Notes: generated by a model from the sequence alone, not told the origin. Shown: positions 1-9,282, counted from the first letter of the stretch. The stretch is DNA of 64,000 nt from Dehalococcoidia bacterium (GCA_022824925.1 JAJDYW010000041.1:124001-188000), one strand, 5' to 3'. Program-made: numbers and translations.

Positions 1-994
1 CGGCGACGCCGACTACTACGGCGCGGTCTCCAAGATCGACGCCGACGCGTGGGAGGGCCAGCCGAACGTCAACATCGAGACAGGTCCGGCGATCGACGAC
101 GGCGGGATCATGATCCAGCTGGCGGCGGCCAAGTGGACCCCGTATCCGGAGCTCTCCAGGGCCCTCTCCATGGCCATGGACTGGGATGGCTACATCGACG
201 TGGTGCTCAGCGGCGAGGGCCGCCGCAGCGCTCCCGTCAGCCCCACGGCGTTCCCCAAGTACGCGCTCTCCCAGGAGGAGATCCGCGAGTACCAGGTCTA
301 CGACCCGCAGGGCGCACGGCAGCTCTGGGAGGCCAACAACGGCCCCGAGATCTTCCCCGAGCTCGACACGACGGTCGCAGCCTGGGCACCGGACATCAGC
401 CACGTGCAGTTCATCGGCCAGAGCTTCGAGGACTCCCTCGGCGTGCAGGTGAACTACAACCCGCTGGAGCTGGCGACCTACATCGCCTCCGCCAACGGCC
501 CCACCGGCACCAAGGACTGGCACTTCTTCATCGCCGGCAACAACGCCGTCTCGACGATGCCGGACTGGAACGCACTGGTGGCGTACACCCCCGACGGCTA
601 CGGCGCCATCTGGGGTGGCAACTGGTACAAGGGCGTCAACATCTCCGACCCGTGGGTCAACCCCGAGAACCCGAACTACGCCGAGAACGGCGGTTCGGAG
701 GCGGGCGAGGCCGTGCGCGCGGCGCTGGAGATCACGCACCCCTATGCCAGGGAGCTGCAGGACTACGCCGACCGCCAGGCGGCCACCACCGACGACGACG
801 AGCGGGCGGAGATCCTGAAGGAGTTGCAGCGGCGCATCTTCACGCGCTACTGCTGCACCTTCCCGCTGCCCACGCAGACGACCAAGTACGTTGCGCTCGG
901 TTCGCGGCTCAAGGGCCTGCCCGTGCCGCCCGACATCGACCAGACGGCTGCGTTCGGCATGTGGCGCGCGCACAACATCTGGCTGGAGGGCTAA
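1..994 (+). CDS. Peptide ABC transporter substrate-binding protein (3' part only)
   Basis: C-terminal ~330 residues of an SBP_bac_5-type extracellular binding protein; the gene runs in from before the window, with codons in phase from base 2. It would capture oligopeptides or similar solutes outside the membrane for an ABC importer. The residues are almost the same as the C-terminal half of the next gene (about 20 differences over 294 residues by eye), so the two are recent tandem duplicates. It ends in TAA and is followed by a strong hairpin terminator at 1028-1060, so it is transcribed separately from its twin. The N-terminus, signal and lipobox lie outside the window. Confidence 0.88.
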   Translation, partial: GDADYYGAVSKIDADAWEGQPNVNIETGPAIDDGGIMIQLAAAKWTPYPELSRALSMAMDWDGYIDVVLSGEGRRSAPVSPTAFPKYALSQEEIREYQVYDPQGARQLWEANNGPEIFPELDTTVAAWAPDISHVQFIGQSFEDSLGVQVNYNPLELATYIASANGPTGTKDWHFFIAGNNAVSTMPDWNALVAYTPDGYGAIWGGNWYKGVNISDPWVNPENPNYAENGGSEAGEAVRAALEITHPYARELQDYADRQAATTDDDERAEILKELQRRIFTRYCCTFPLPTQTTKYVALGSRLKGLPVPPDIDQTAAFGMWRAHNIWLEG

Positions 995-1027
995 CCCTCC
1001 ACCGACCGGCCTCCCGAGGCTCAATCG

Positions 1028-1060
1028 ACGCCGCCCCCGTCCGGGGGCGGCGTTGTGTCT
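1028..1060 (+). terminator. Rho-independent-like terminator after first binding-protein gene
   Basis: A perfect 12-bp inverted repeat (ACGCCGCCCCCG / CGGGGGCGGCGT, 1028-1039 and 1042-1053) is followed by TTGTGTCT, 34 bp after the stop codon. The stem is very G+C rich and the T tract is short. Confidence 0.7.
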
Positions 1061-1082
1061 GGCGAAGATCGTGCGCCAACAC

Positions 1083-1110
1083 TTGCCCGCATTGAAAGCG
1101 TCGGTAGAAT
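1083..1110 (+). promoter_or_regulatory. Candidate promoter for second binding-protein gene
   Basis: TTGCCC (1083-1088), a 16-nt spacer and TAGAAT (1105-1110) lie just after the terminator and about 90 nt before the TTG start. Assigned by consensus likeness only. Confidence 0.4.
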
Positions 1111-1199
1111 GCCGGAAATTCGCGCGGAGGCATGGGCCCCCGGGCGTGGCGCGGCATTCCCACGGCCGCACCGGACCATGAGTCCTGAGGAGGGACGAC

Positions 1200-3179
1200 T
1201 TGAAAGAAGGCTATTGGGGCAAGTACTGGCGCCGGCGCGTCTCGCGCAGGCGCGTGCTGGCAGGCGGGGCGACCCTCGCCGCCGGCTCCGCCGCGATCCT
1301 CGCGGGCTGCGGCGACGACGATGATGACGACGATGGCGCCGCCCAGCCGGCGGCCACGCAGGCCGCGCAACAGCAGGCCGCTGCCGAAGAGGAGGCCACC
1401 GAGGCCGCCCAGGCTGCTGCCGAAGAGCAGGCTACCGAGGCTGCCCAGGCTGCTGCCGCGGAGACCGAGGACCGCTCGCGCTACGGCGGGACGCTGAACT
1501 GGACGGAGCGGGCCTACCCGACCGGCTTCGACCCGGCCATCACCATCACCTTCCCGTACGGCATGGCGCAGACCTACAGCCAGATGATGGCGTACTCGAT
1601 CGTGAACGACCAGTTCTACCCCGACGCGGCGCAGAGCTGGGAGCAGGTCGACCCCGAGACGCTGGTCTTCAACCTGCGCGAGGGCGTGCACTACAACCCC
1701 GACGCGGCAAACGGCCGCGCGGTGACCTCCGAGGACTGGGCCTTCAACCTGGCCCGCTACCCGGATGCCCGCGCCAACCGCGGCTCCAACGTGAACGAGC
1801 TCTTCTTCTCGTTCATGGACCCGGGTCTGGGCGCGACTTTCGACACGCCCGATAACCTGACCCTGACCATCAACCAGAACAAGGCCTTCGCCTCCAACCT
1901 GCGCGCCTTCGCGGCGGCCTCGCTCGTCGTGGCCGCGCCCGAGCGCATCATGGCGGAGGAGTCGGGCGACCTCGGGCAGGTTACCGGCATCAACGCCGGC
2001 ACCGGCCCCTACATGTTCAGCGGGGTTTCCGAGACCAACATCTCGCTGAGGCGCAATCCGAACTACTACCCGCACCCCGAGCAGGATCTGCCCGGTACCC
2101 GCTACAACCACGACATGCCCTACGTCGATGAGATGGAGGCCGTCATCATCACCGACGGCGCGGCGGCGCAGGCCCGCTTCCTCGCCGGCGATGCCGACTA
2201 CTACGGCGGGGTCGACAAGATCACGGCCGAGCAGTGGGAAGGCCAGCCGAACGTCGACATCCACACGGGTCCGGCGATCGACGACGGTTCCCGCATGATC
2301 CAGCTGGCGGCGGCCAAGTGGACGCCGTATCCGGAACTCTCCAAGGCCCTCTCCATGGCCATGGACTGGGACGGCTACATCGACGTGGTGCTCGGCGGCG
2401 AGGGCCGCCGCAGCGCGCCGGTGAGCCCCACGGCGTTCCCCAAGTACGCGCTCTCCCAGGAGGAGATTCGCGAGCACCAGGTGTACGACCCGCAGGGCGC
2501 GCGGCAGCTCTGGGAGGCCAACAACGGCCCCGAGATCTTCCCCGAGCTCGACACGACGGTCGCAGCCTGGATCCCGGACTACAGCTACGTGCAGTTCATC
2601 GGCCAGAGCTTCGAGGACTCCCTCGGGGTGAAGGTGAACTACAACCCGCTCGAGCTGGCGACCTACATCGCCTCCGCCAACGGCCCCACCGGCACCAAGG
2701 ACTGGCACTTCTTCATCGCAGGCAACAACGCGATCTCGACGATGCCGGACTGGAACGCGCTGGTGGCGTACACGCCGGACGGCTACGGCGCCATCTGGGG
2801 CGGCAACTGGTACAAGGGCGTCAACATCTCCGACCCGTGGGTCAACCCCGAGAACCCGAACTACGCCGAGAACGGCGGTTCGGAAGCGGGCGAGGCCGTG
2901 CGCGCGGCGCTGGAGATCACGCACCCCTACGCCAGGGAGCTGCAGGACTACGCCGACCGCCAGGCGGCCACCACCGACGACGACGAGCGGGCGGAAATCC
3001 TGAAGGAGCTGCAGCGGCGCATCTTCACGCGCTACTGCTGCACCCTCCCGCTCCCGACCGGCACCACGCAGTATGTGGCCGTCGGGTCACGCCTGAAGAA
3101 CCTGCCTCCGGGGCCGGACAGCAACCAGACGGCTGCGTTCGGCATGTTCCGGGCGCACAACATGTGGCTGGAGGGCTAG
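1200..3179 (+). CDS. Peptide ABC transporter substrate-binding protein, Tat lipoprotein
   Basis: 659-residue SBP_bac_5 family protein that would bind peptides or related solutes on the outer face of the membrane. The N-terminus has a twin-arginine motif (RRRVSRRRVLAG, residues 11-22) and a lipobox LAGC with Cys37, followed by a run of Asp and an Ala/Glu/Gln-rich tether to about residue 97; the folded domain starts near RYGGTLNW. The start is TTG, supported by GAGGAGGG at 1187-1194. It is a tandem near-copy of the preceding gene and lies upstream of the permease genes it probably serves, although a terminator at 3208-3243 separates them. No ATPase gene of the system is in the window. Confidence 0.92.
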   Translation: MKEGYWGKYWRRRVSRRRVLAGGATLAAGSAAILAGCGDDDDDDDGAAQPAATQAAQQQAAAEEEATEAAQAAAEEQATEAAQAAAAETEDRSRYGGTLNWTERAYPTGFDPAITITFPYGMAQTYSQMMAYSIVNDQFYPDAAQSWEQVDPETLVFNLREGVHYNPDAANGRAVTSEDWAFNLARYPDARANRGSNVNELFFSFMDPGLGATFDTPDNLTLTINQNKAFASNLRAFAAASLVVAAPERIMAEESGDLGQVTGINAGTGPYMFSGVSETNISLRRNPNYYPHPEQDLPGTRYNHDMPYVDEMEAVIITDGAAAQARFLAGDADYYGGVDKITAEQWEGQPNVDIHTGPAIDDGSRMIQLAAAKWTPYPELSKALSMAMDWDGYIDVVLGGEGRRSAPVSPTAFPKYALSQEEIREHQVYDPQGARQLWEANNGPEIFPELDTTVAAWIPDYSYVQFIGQSFEDSLGVKVNYNPLELATYIASANGPTGTKDWHFFIAGNNAISTMPDWNALVAYTPDGYGAIWGGNWYKGVNISDPWVNPENPNYAENGGSEAGEAVRAALEITHPYARELQDYADRQAATTDDDERAEILKELQRRIFTRYCCTLPLPTGTTQYVAVGSRLKNLPPGPDSNQTAAFGMFRAHNMWLEG

Positions 3180-3207
3180 AACTTCCAGCCCAAGGGTCTC
3201 GACAAAG

Positions 3208-3243
3208 GGCTTCCGGGGAGGCAGACTCCCCGGAAGCCTTTTT
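3208..3243 (+). terminator. Rho-independent terminator after second binding-protein gene
   Basis: A 13-bp stem GGCTTCCGGGGAG / CTCCCCGGAAGCC (3208-3220, 3226-3238) with a 5-nt loop is followed directly by a run of five T, beginning 28 bp after the stop codon. It would lower permease expression relative to the binding protein. Confidence 0.85.
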
Positions 3244-3300
3244 CGCTCCCGGCTTTGACGGAAGCCGATTCGGCTCTCATGCCACGACAGGCGGTGAATA

Positions 3301-4281
3301 GTGCAGGCCTACATCGTCCAGCGACTGATCCTGATTCCGCTGACCATCATCGCCGTCTCGATCCTGGTGTTCGTGTTCATGCGCGTCATCCCGGGGGATG
3401 CGGCGGCCGTTCGCTGCGGCGCGTCCGGCGTGGCCGACCAGACCTGCATCGAGGGCCTCCGCCGGGAGCTGGGCCTCGACATCTGCGACAAGTCGCAGAA
3501 CTTCTTCGGCGACGTGTCCTGTACGGCAGAGCAGTACTGGAAGTGGGTCTCGGAGATCTTCGGAGGCGATTTCGGGCAGGAGATCGTGCCGCCCAAGCCC
3601 ATCGCGGACCAGCTCTGGTGGAGGCTCGGGAACACCCTGCAGCTGGGGATGCTGAGCATCGTGGTCAGCATGGGGATCGGGATTCCGATCGGGATCTTGT
3701 CGGCGATTCGAGCGGGGAAGTTAAGCGACTACGCCGCGAGGCTCTTCGCGATCCTCGCGCTGAGCGTTCCCAACTTCTGGATCGGGACGCTGATCGTGGC
3801 CCTGCCGGCGTTCTTCTGGCAGCAGCGCTGGGTTCCGGACTGGACGGGCTGGGCCGATCCGGGGACGCACATGCGCATCCTCGTCATCGCGGCCCTCGTG
3901 CTGGGAATCTCCAGCGCGGGCTATCTCGCCCGTATCGCCCGCTCCTCGATGCTCGAGGTGATGCGCAGCGACTACGTGCGCACGGCGCGGGCGAAGGGTC
4001 TGCGAGAGACGATCATCATCGTGCGGCACACGTTCCGGCCCTCGATGATCACCGTCTTCACGATTGCGGGCCTGCAGTTCAGCGGCATCCTGGGCGGCTC
4101 GGTCATCATCGAGCAGCTGTTCACCATTCCCGGGCTGGGCGCCTGGATCGTCAACAACGTGGGCGACCGTGACTTCCAGGTCATCCAGGCGACGGCGCTC
4201 ATCTTCGCGACCTGGTTCGTGATCATTCGCCTGCTGGTGGATGTGGGGTACACCTACATCGACCCGCGGATCCGGTACTAG
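3301..4281 (+). CDS. Peptide ABC transporter permease, DppB/OppB type
   Basis: 326-residue BPD_transp_1 inner-membrane permease that forms half of the translocation channel of a dipeptide/oligopeptide/nickel importer. The N-terminal helix (about residues 9-28, LILIPLTIIAVSILVFVFMR) is typical of DppB, as is the later EAA-loop region around YVRTARAKGL that contacts the ATPase. Between the first and second helices lies a longer soluble segment with four Cys, unlike many DppB proteins. The GTG start follows a weak AGGCGG. The DppC-type partner begins 15 bp after the stop, so the two are co-transcribed. Confidence 0.93.
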   Translation: MQAYIVQRLILIPLTIIAVSILVFVFMRVIPGDAAAVRCGASGVADQTCIEGLRRELGLDICDKSQNFFGDVSCTAEQYWKWVSEIFGGDFGQEIVPPKPIADQLWWRLGNTLQLGMLSIVVSMGIGIPIGILSAIRAGKLSDYAARLFAILALSVPNFWIGTLIVALPAFFWQQRWVPDWTGWADPGTHMRILVIAALVLGISSAGYLARIARSSMLEVMRSDYVRTARAKGLRETIIIVRHTFRPSMITVFTIAGLQFSGILGGSVIIEQLFTIPGLGAWIVNNVGDRDFQVIQATALIFATWFVIIRLLVDVGYTYIDPRIRY

Positions 4282-4296
4282 GACGGGGGTCCGACC

Positions 4297-5262
4297 ATGA
4301 CTTCAGCAGCTCCTGTCCAGGAAGATCTGGCCCTCCAGGGTCTCGCCGACCAGCGGACGCGCCTGGAGCGCGCGTGGGGGTTCACCACGCGGTTCCTGCG
4401 GCTGCAGCCCGGCGGGTCGATCGGCATCGTCATTATCCTCATCGTGGGGCTGGGGGCGGCGTTCGCACCCGAGCTGAATACCGCCGGAGAGGGCCAACGC
4501 GGCATCCGCAGCGTCTGGCGCGACGAGGGTCGGGAAATCTCCGGCGTCAACTTCGTCCTGCAGCCGCCGGGCCCGGACTGGTGGATGGGCACCAACCGCA
4601 CGGGCCAGGATCTGTGGTCGCGGGTCGTGTACGGAGCACGCCCGGCGCTCATGATCGGCATCGGCGCGGTGGGCGTGGCCATCGTGGTGGCGACCGCGCT
4701 GTCGCTGGCGATGGGCTTCCTGAAGGGCATCGTGGACGGCCTCCTCTTACGGATAATCGAGATCATCATCGCGGTGCCGGGGATCCTCTGGCTCATCCTC
4801 TTCACGACCGCTCTCGATCGCAGCATTCCCGTGCTCATCTTTGCGATCGCGTTCACGTTCTCACCACTCACCACGCTGGTGCTGCGGGGGAACGTGATCC
4901 AGGAGTCGGCCTCGACCTACGCCGAGTCGGCCAGGGTGGTGGGCGCCTCCAGCGTCCGCATCATGTTCCGGCACATCCTGCCGAACCTGCTGCCGCTCGT
5001 GATCGTGAACGCCAGCATCATCATTCCGGCGGCGATCCTCGCGGAAGCGGGACTGTCGTTCCTCGGACTGGGGCTGGACCCGCTGATCCCGTCCTGGGGC
5101 GCCGACATCGGGCCGAACGCGCGGGCCTACTTCCAGACCGCGTGGTGGCTCCCCGTCTTCCCGGGCATCGCCCTGTCGCTGACGGTGCTCGCCTTCAACT
5201 TCCTGGGCGACTCGCTGCGGGACGTGCTCGACCCACGGCTGCGCGGCAGCGGGCTCGTCTAG
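4297..5262 (+). CDS. Peptide ABC transporter permease, DppC type (copy 1)
   Basis: 321-residue DppC/OppC-like inner-membrane permease, partner of the preceding DppB. It has an N-terminal helix (about residues 39-58), a periplasmic segment (WWMGTNRTGQDLWSR, usual in DppC) and a block of further helices with the cytoplasmic coupling loop ESARVVGASSVRIMFRHILP. It ends DVLDPRLRGSG, as this family does. It is followed by a terminator-like hairpin and then by a close paralogue. Substrate specificity cannot be read from the permease. Confidence 0.93.
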   Translation: MTSAAPVQEDLALQGLADQRTRLERAWGFTTRFLRLQPGGSIGIVIILIVGLGAAFAPELNTAGEGQRGIRSVWRDEGREISGVNFVLQPPGPDWWMGTNRTGQDLWSRVVYGARPALMIGIGAVGVAIVVATALSLAMGFLKGIVDGLLLRIIEIIIAVPGILWLILFTTALDRSIPVLIFAIAFTFSPLTTLVLRGNVIQESASTYAESARVVGASSVRIMFRHILPNLLPLVIVNASIIIPAAILAEAGLSFLGLGLDPLIPSWGADIGPNARAYFQTAWWLPVFPGIALSLTVLAFNFLGDSLRDVLDPRLRGSGLV

Positions 5263-5290
5263 GGCTCCCGCCGCACACGGCAACGGCTTC

Positions 5291-5320
5291 GAACGCCGCC
5301 CCCCGGGGCGGCGTTCCCTC
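5291..5320 (+). terminator. Terminator-like hairpin between the two DppC genes
   Basis: A perfect 12-bp arm pair GAACGCCGCCCC / GGGGCGGCGTTC (5291-5302, 5305-5316) is followed by CCTCTTC. It separates the two paralogous permease genes. A TACGCT element at 5333-5338 could restart transcription 14 nt before the next ATG. Confidence 0.6.
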
Positions 5321-5352
5321 TTCGTGGCAGCGTACGCTTACGCCACTGCGAC

Positions 5353-6315
5353 ATGACGGCAACGGCTCCCGGGCAGGAAGACCTCGGCCTCGGGCCCCAC
5401 GCGGAACAGGGGTCCAGGCTCGCGCGGGGCGGACGGGCCGCGGTGCGCTTCGCACGGCTCCAGCCGGGCGGGGCGTTCGGTCTCGCCGTCGTGCTCCTGG
5501 TCGTGGTGGCGGCAGTCTTCGCGCCCTACCTGAACACCATCGGCGACGGCGAACGGGATGTGCGCCGCATAGCCCTCGCGGAGGGCCGGGAGCTCGACTC
5601 GACGGGCTACCTGCAGCCGCCGAACGCAGACTGGTGGTTCGGCACCAACAGCGCGGGACAGGACGTGTGGTCCCGGGTGATCTACGGGGCGCGGCCCGCT
5701 CTCATCATCGGCGTCGGTTCGGTGGCCATCGCGATGGTGATCGCCATCGCGCTGTCGCTCGCGATGGGGCTCCTCAAGGGCTTCGTCGATGGCGTGCTGC
5801 TACGCCTCCTCGAGACAGGCATCGCGGTGCCCGGCATCCTCTGGCTGATCCTGTTCACGACCGCGATCGAACGGAGCCTGCCGGTGATCGTGGCGGCGAT
5901 CGCGCTGTCATTCGCACCGATCACCACGCTGGTGCTGCGCGGCAACGTGCTGCAGGAGGCCTCGACGGCGTACGTGGAGGCGGCGCGGGTAGTGGGCGCC
6001 TCGAACCTGCGGATCATGCTCCGGCACATCCTGCCCAACCTGCTGCCGCTGGCGATCGTGAATGCGAGCATCATCGTGCCGGCGGCGATCATGGCGGAAG
6101 CGGGGCTGTCGTTCCTCGGCTTCGGCCTGCCGCCGCCGTCGCCCTCCTGGGGCGTCGACATCGGGCCGGCGGCGCGGGCGTACTTCTACACGGCCTGGTG
6201 GCTCCCGATCTTCCCGGGGCTGGCGCTCTCGCTGACGGTGCTGGCCTTCAACTTCCTGGGCGACTCGCTGCGGGACGTGCTCGACCCGCGGCTGCGGGGC
6301 AGCGGGCTCATCTAG
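5353..6315 (+). CDS. Peptide ABC transporter permease, DppC type (copy 2)
   Basis: 320-residue paralogue of the preceding permease, matching it along the whole length including WWFGTNSAGQDVWSR, the coupling loop EAARVVGASNLRIMLRHILP and the C-terminus DVLDPRLRGSG. The opening residues (TAPGQEDLGLG) also recall copy 1 (SAAPVQEDLALQG), so this is a tandem gene duplication. Because a terminator and a possible promoter precede it, it may be expressed separately and give the importer an alternative DppB-DppC pairing. No second DppB is present here. Confidence 0.92.
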   Translation: MTATAPGQEDLGLGPHAEQGSRLARGGRAAVRFARLQPGGAFGLAVVLLVVVAAVFAPYLNTIGDGERDVRRIALAEGRELDSTGYLQPPNADWWFGTNSAGQDVWSRVIYGARPALIIGVGSVAIAMVIAIALSLAMGLLKGFVDGVLLRLLETGIAVPGILWLILFTTAIERSLPVIVAAIALSFAPITTLVLRGNVLQEASTAYVEAARVVGASNLRIMLRHILPNLLPLAIVNASIIVPAAIMAEAGLSFLGFGLPPPSPSWGVDIGPAARAYFYTAWWLPIFPGLALSLTVLAFNFLGDSLRDVLDPRLRGSGLI

Positions 6316-6321
6316 CGCTCG

Positions 6322-7611
6322 TCAGGCGCGCTCGTTGGTGGCGGGGTCGACCTCGAAGGGGCTGTCGAGGCCGAGCTCCTTGCCCATCTCGCGCACGGCG
6401 GGCAGGACCTCCTCGCCCATGAGACGAAGGCTGCGCATGGCGTCATCGTGCGACATCGAGCCGTCGCCGTCCCAGAGGAAGATGCTGCCGGGCCGGAGGT
6501 ACTCGAGGACGTTGCGGATCTTGGGGATGACGGTCTTCGGCGTGCCCGTGATGATCGACTGCGCCTCGATGAGGCCCTGGTAGGTGTCGTCGACGTTGCG
6601 GTAGGACTCGGCCGAGTCGAGGGCGATGGGGCGGAGGTCGGGGTCGTTGGGGCGGGACTGGCCGCGCGCCTCGGCCACCTGGCGGACCCCGCCGGTGGGG
6701 AGCAGGGCGCGGCGGTCGGTGAGGCCGGGCAGGTTCTGCAGGTGGCCCTTCACGTCGCCGCGGCTGCCTTCGAGGAAGATGTTGCCGGGGCCGGTGAGGA
6801 ACTTGCGGCCGACCTCGTGAGCAAGCTCCTCGGTCTCGTCGACGTGCACCTTGAAGAGGTAGCCGCGGTGCTGGGGACCGGCTTCGTAGCCCATCTCGGC
6901 GGCGCACTCGTCGTAGTACCGGAAGGAGAGGCGGGTAGGTTCGAGGCGCGTCGCGAGCATGACGTAGGGGTAGCGGCGCTGCGCCGCCCACTGCACGGTC
7001 CGGCGGCTGACGGCCCCCGGGATCATGATGAGGGGGTGGGGCGCCTGGTACGGCCGCGCCCAGGGGTTCACGTAGCGGTACTGATAGTGCTCGCCCTCCC
7101 AGCGGAAGGGGCCGTCGCGCGTCCAGGCGGCGACGATGAGGTCGTGGGCCTCCTGGAAGCGTTCCCAGTTGTAGGGCGGGTTGGCGTCGTGGGCGATGCT
7201 CTCGCGCCCGGTGCCGCGCACCCAGCCGGTCACCAGCCGCCCCTCCGAGATGAGGTCGATCATGGCGAGCTCTTCGGCCAGCCAGAGGGGGTCGTCCCAG
7301 ATGGGGAGGATGTTCCCGATGAGCACGATCTTCGCGCGGTTGGTGATGCGGGCGAGGATGGAGGCCTCGACGTTGCAGGCGCTGCCCATGCAGAAGGGCG
7401 TGGCGTGGTGTTCGTTCAGGGCGAGGGCGTCGAACCCCATCTCCTCGGCGTAGAGCTTCTCATCGAGGTAGCGGTTGTAGAGGTCGGCACCGAGGACGGG
7501 GTCGTATTCGTCGTTGCTGGAGTCGAGGTCGACGAGGCGGCGGCCGGTGGTTCCCCACCAGCTGGCGTCGGGGTCCTGGTAGGGACGTTCGGTGAAGTAC
7601 CCGATGAGCAT
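6322..7611 (-). CDS. LLM-class flavin-dependent oxidoreductase
   Basis: 429-residue luciferase-like (bacterial luciferase/F420 LLM) TIM-barrel enzyme expected to use FMNH2 or F420 in the cytoplasm. Typical features are the N-terminal strand MLIGYFTERPYQD, the EEMGFDALALNEHH segment and the GRLVTGWVRGTGRESIAH segment near residues 125-142. This family includes alkane, nitrilotriacetate and pyrimidine monooxygenases, and the substrate cannot be chosen from sequence. It converges with the permease gene, leaving 6 bp. ATG at 7611 is preceded, 7 nt upstream, by TACGAT, suggesting a leaderless transcript. Confidence 0.9.
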   Translation of the reverse strand: MLIGYFTERPYQDPDASWWGTTGRRLVDLDSSNDEYDPVLGADLYNRYLDEKLYAEEMGFDALALNEHHATPFCMGSACNVEASILARITNRAKIVLIGNILPIWDDPLWLAEELAMIDLISEGRLVTGWVRGTGRESIAHDANPPYNWERFQEAHDLIVAAWTRDGPFRWEGEHYQYRYVNPWARPYQAPHPLIMIPGAVSRRTVQWAAQRRYPYVMLATRLEPTRLSFRYYDECAAEMGYEAGPQHRGYLFKVHVDETEELAHEVGRKFLTGPGNIFLEGSRGDVKGHLQNLPGLTDRRALLPTGGVRQVAEARGQSRPNDPDLRPIALDSAESYRNVDDTYQGLIEAQSIITGTPKTVIPKIRNVLEYLRPGSIFLWDGDGSMSHDDAMRSLRLMGEEVLPAVREMGKELGLDSPFEVDPATNERA

Positions 7612-7618
7612 GGCGCGA

Positions 7619-7624
7619 ATCGTA
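7619..7624 (-). promoter_or_regulatory. -10-like element, leaderless LLM oxidoreductase gene
   Basis: Read on the minus strand this is TACGAT, ending 7 nt before the ATG at 7611. No ribosome-binding site fits in the gap. Confidence 0.45.
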
Positions 7625-7632
7625 CCGTGCGC

Positions 7633-7983
7633 TCAGCCGCGCGTGTGGTAGGCGCGCTCGAACCGGTACCAGCCCGAGCCGACGATCGAGAGGGCGCCCT
7701 CGCCGGAGAGGCGTCCGGGGTAGGCCTCGGGGTCGGAGATCCAGGCCTGGAGGTTGGCGTTCGCCTCCTCCCACGTATCCGCCTCGAGCTCGTAGATGGT
7801 GAGGAAGCGGGAGACGACGGGGAAGTCGTCGTGGGGATGCTCGAGCTCGTAGACGGTGCCGGAGAGGAAACCGGGGCAGTTCGCGATGTCCTCGATGTGG
7901 TTCCCGAGGTAGCGCTCGCGGAAGCGCTCCTCGGCCTCAGGGGTCGGGGGCTCGACGAGCCCGACCAGGATCATCTTCGCCAT
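7633..7983 (-). CDS. Small EthD-like / dimeric alpha-beta barrel protein
   Basis: 116-residue soluble protein. The opening MILVGLVEPPTPEAEERFRERYLGNHIEDIANCPGF (split here by eye into a strand, a helix and a conserved H-I-E-D segment) and the later strand VVSRFLTIYELE resemble small ferredoxin-like dimeric barrels such as EthD, which often accompany degradative oxidoreductases. The frame continues upstream, but the ATG at 7983 is chosen because GGAGGTTCC precedes it and similarity-like sequence starts there. A TATCCT element lies about 22 nt before it. It is transcribed toward the LLM oxidoreductase 21 bp away. Function is not known. Confidence 0.7.
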   Translation of the reverse strand: MAKMILVGLVEPPTPEAEERFRERYLGNHIEDIANCPGFLSGTVYELEHPHDDFPVVSRFLTIYELEADTWEEANANLQAWISDPEAYPGRLSGEGALSIVGSGWYRFERAYHTRG

Positions 7984-8067
7984 GGGAACCTCCTGTGGAC
8001 GGGCGGAGGATAGCGGTCCGGCCCACGGCTTGCCGCTCACGCAGGGCGGCAGGGAGAATGCGGGACG

Positions 8068-9282
8068 TTGCCAGCACCTGACGACCGGCCGTTGCTCCTG
8101 CGCGGGGGAGCGTTCTTCGAGAGCGAGACGCGCACCTTCGTGCGCGGCGACGTGCTGTGCGCGGACGGGCGCATCGCGGCGCTGGGGGACGTGGAGGGGG
8201 CGGAAGCGGAAACCATCGACTGCGAGGGCGAGTACCTCATCCCCGGACTGATCGACTGCCACGTCCACGTGAGCTCGTCGGGCGACCCGGCGGAGCTGAC
8301 GCCCGGGCCACGGCTGCCGCTGGCGCGACGCGCCTGGCGCACGGGCGAACACGCGCGCGCCACGCTCTCAGGCGGGGTCACGACCATTCGGGACCTGGGA
8401 GCGGCGGACCGGCTCAACGTGGCCCTGGCGGCGGCGGTCGAGGCGGGGGAGGTCGAGGGGCCGCGGGTGGTGGCGGCGGGCATGGGGGTGACGATGTCGG
8501 GCGGACACGGGCACGGGTTCATCGCGCGCGAGGCGGACGGCCCGGACGAGGTGCGCAAGGCCGTGCGCGAGGAGATCCGCGAGGGCGCGACGGCGATCAA
8601 GCTGTTCGCCAGCGGGGGCGTGCTCACGCCGGGCGTGAATCCACGATCGCCCGCGTTCACCCGCGAGGAGCTGGCGGCGGGCGTGGAGGAGGCGACGAAG
8701 GCGTTCCGCACGGTGGCGGCGCACGCGCAATCGACGGAGGGCATCAAGAACGCGGTGGCGGCGGGCGTGAGCTCGATCGAGCACGGCGTGTGGCTCGACG
8801 AGGAGGCGATCGCGATGATGATCGAGCGCGGCACCTACCTCGTCCCGACGCTCACGGCGCCGTACCACATCGCCAACGGCGCGGATGCGGGCATCCCGGC
8901 GTACGCCGTCGAGAAGGGCGAACTCGTGCTGGAGGATCACATCGCGAGCTACGAGGCGGCGCTGGCCGCGGGCGTGCTCGTGGCCATGGGAACGGACCAG
9001 GGCACGCCGCTCAACCGTCCCGGCGAGAACGCGCAGGAAGCCGTCCGCATGGCCGAACACGGCCTCTCGCCGGGGGCGGCCCTGCTGGCGGCGACGGGCT
9101 GGGCGGCGGACCTGCTGGACCTGGCTGAGGAAACGGGCAGGCTGCGCGTGGGGCTGGCCGCCGATATCGTGAGACTGAGCGAGGATCCCCTCGCCGACAT
9201 TCGCTGCCTGACCCGACGCGAGGCGATCGCGGGCGTGGTCCGGGGCGGGGCGGTCACGGGGGACACGGGAGGAACCGAGTGA
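8068..9282 (+). CDS. Metal-dependent amidohydrolase, imidazolonepropionase-like
   Basis: 404-residue amidohydrolase-superfamily enzyme (PF01979), probably cytoplasmic, hydrolysing a C-N bond in an amide or ring compound. Metal ligands visible are the H-x-H of DCHVHVSS (about residues 67-74), a Lys in AIKLFASGG, the His residues of AHAQS and SIEHGVW, and the Asp of MGTDQGTP. The arrangement is that of the prolidase/imidazolonepropionase-like subgroup (Xaa-Pro dipeptidase, hydantoinase-like), so the true substrate is open. It starts with TTG after AGGGAGA and ends overlapping the next GTG start by 4 nt, implying translational coupling. Confidence 0.88.
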   Translation: MPAPDDRPLLLRGGAFFESETRTFVRGDVLCADGRIAALGDVEGAEAETIDCEGEYLIPGLIDCHVHVSSSGDPAELTPGPRLPLARRAWRTGEHARATLSGGVTTIRDLGAADRLNVALAAAVEAGEVEGPRVVAAGMGVTMSGGHGHGFIAREADGPDEVRKAVREEIREGATAIKLFASGGVLTPGVNPRSPAFTREELAAGVEEATKAFRTVAAHAQSTEGIKNAVAAGVSSIEHGVWLDEEAIAMMIERGTYLVPTLTAPYHIANGADAGIPAYAVEKGELVLEDHIASYEAALAAGVLVAMGTDQGTPLNRPGENAQEAVRMAEHGLSPGAALLAATGWAADLLDLAEETGRLRVGLAADIVRLSEDPLADIRCLTRREAIAGVVRGGAVTGDTGGTE

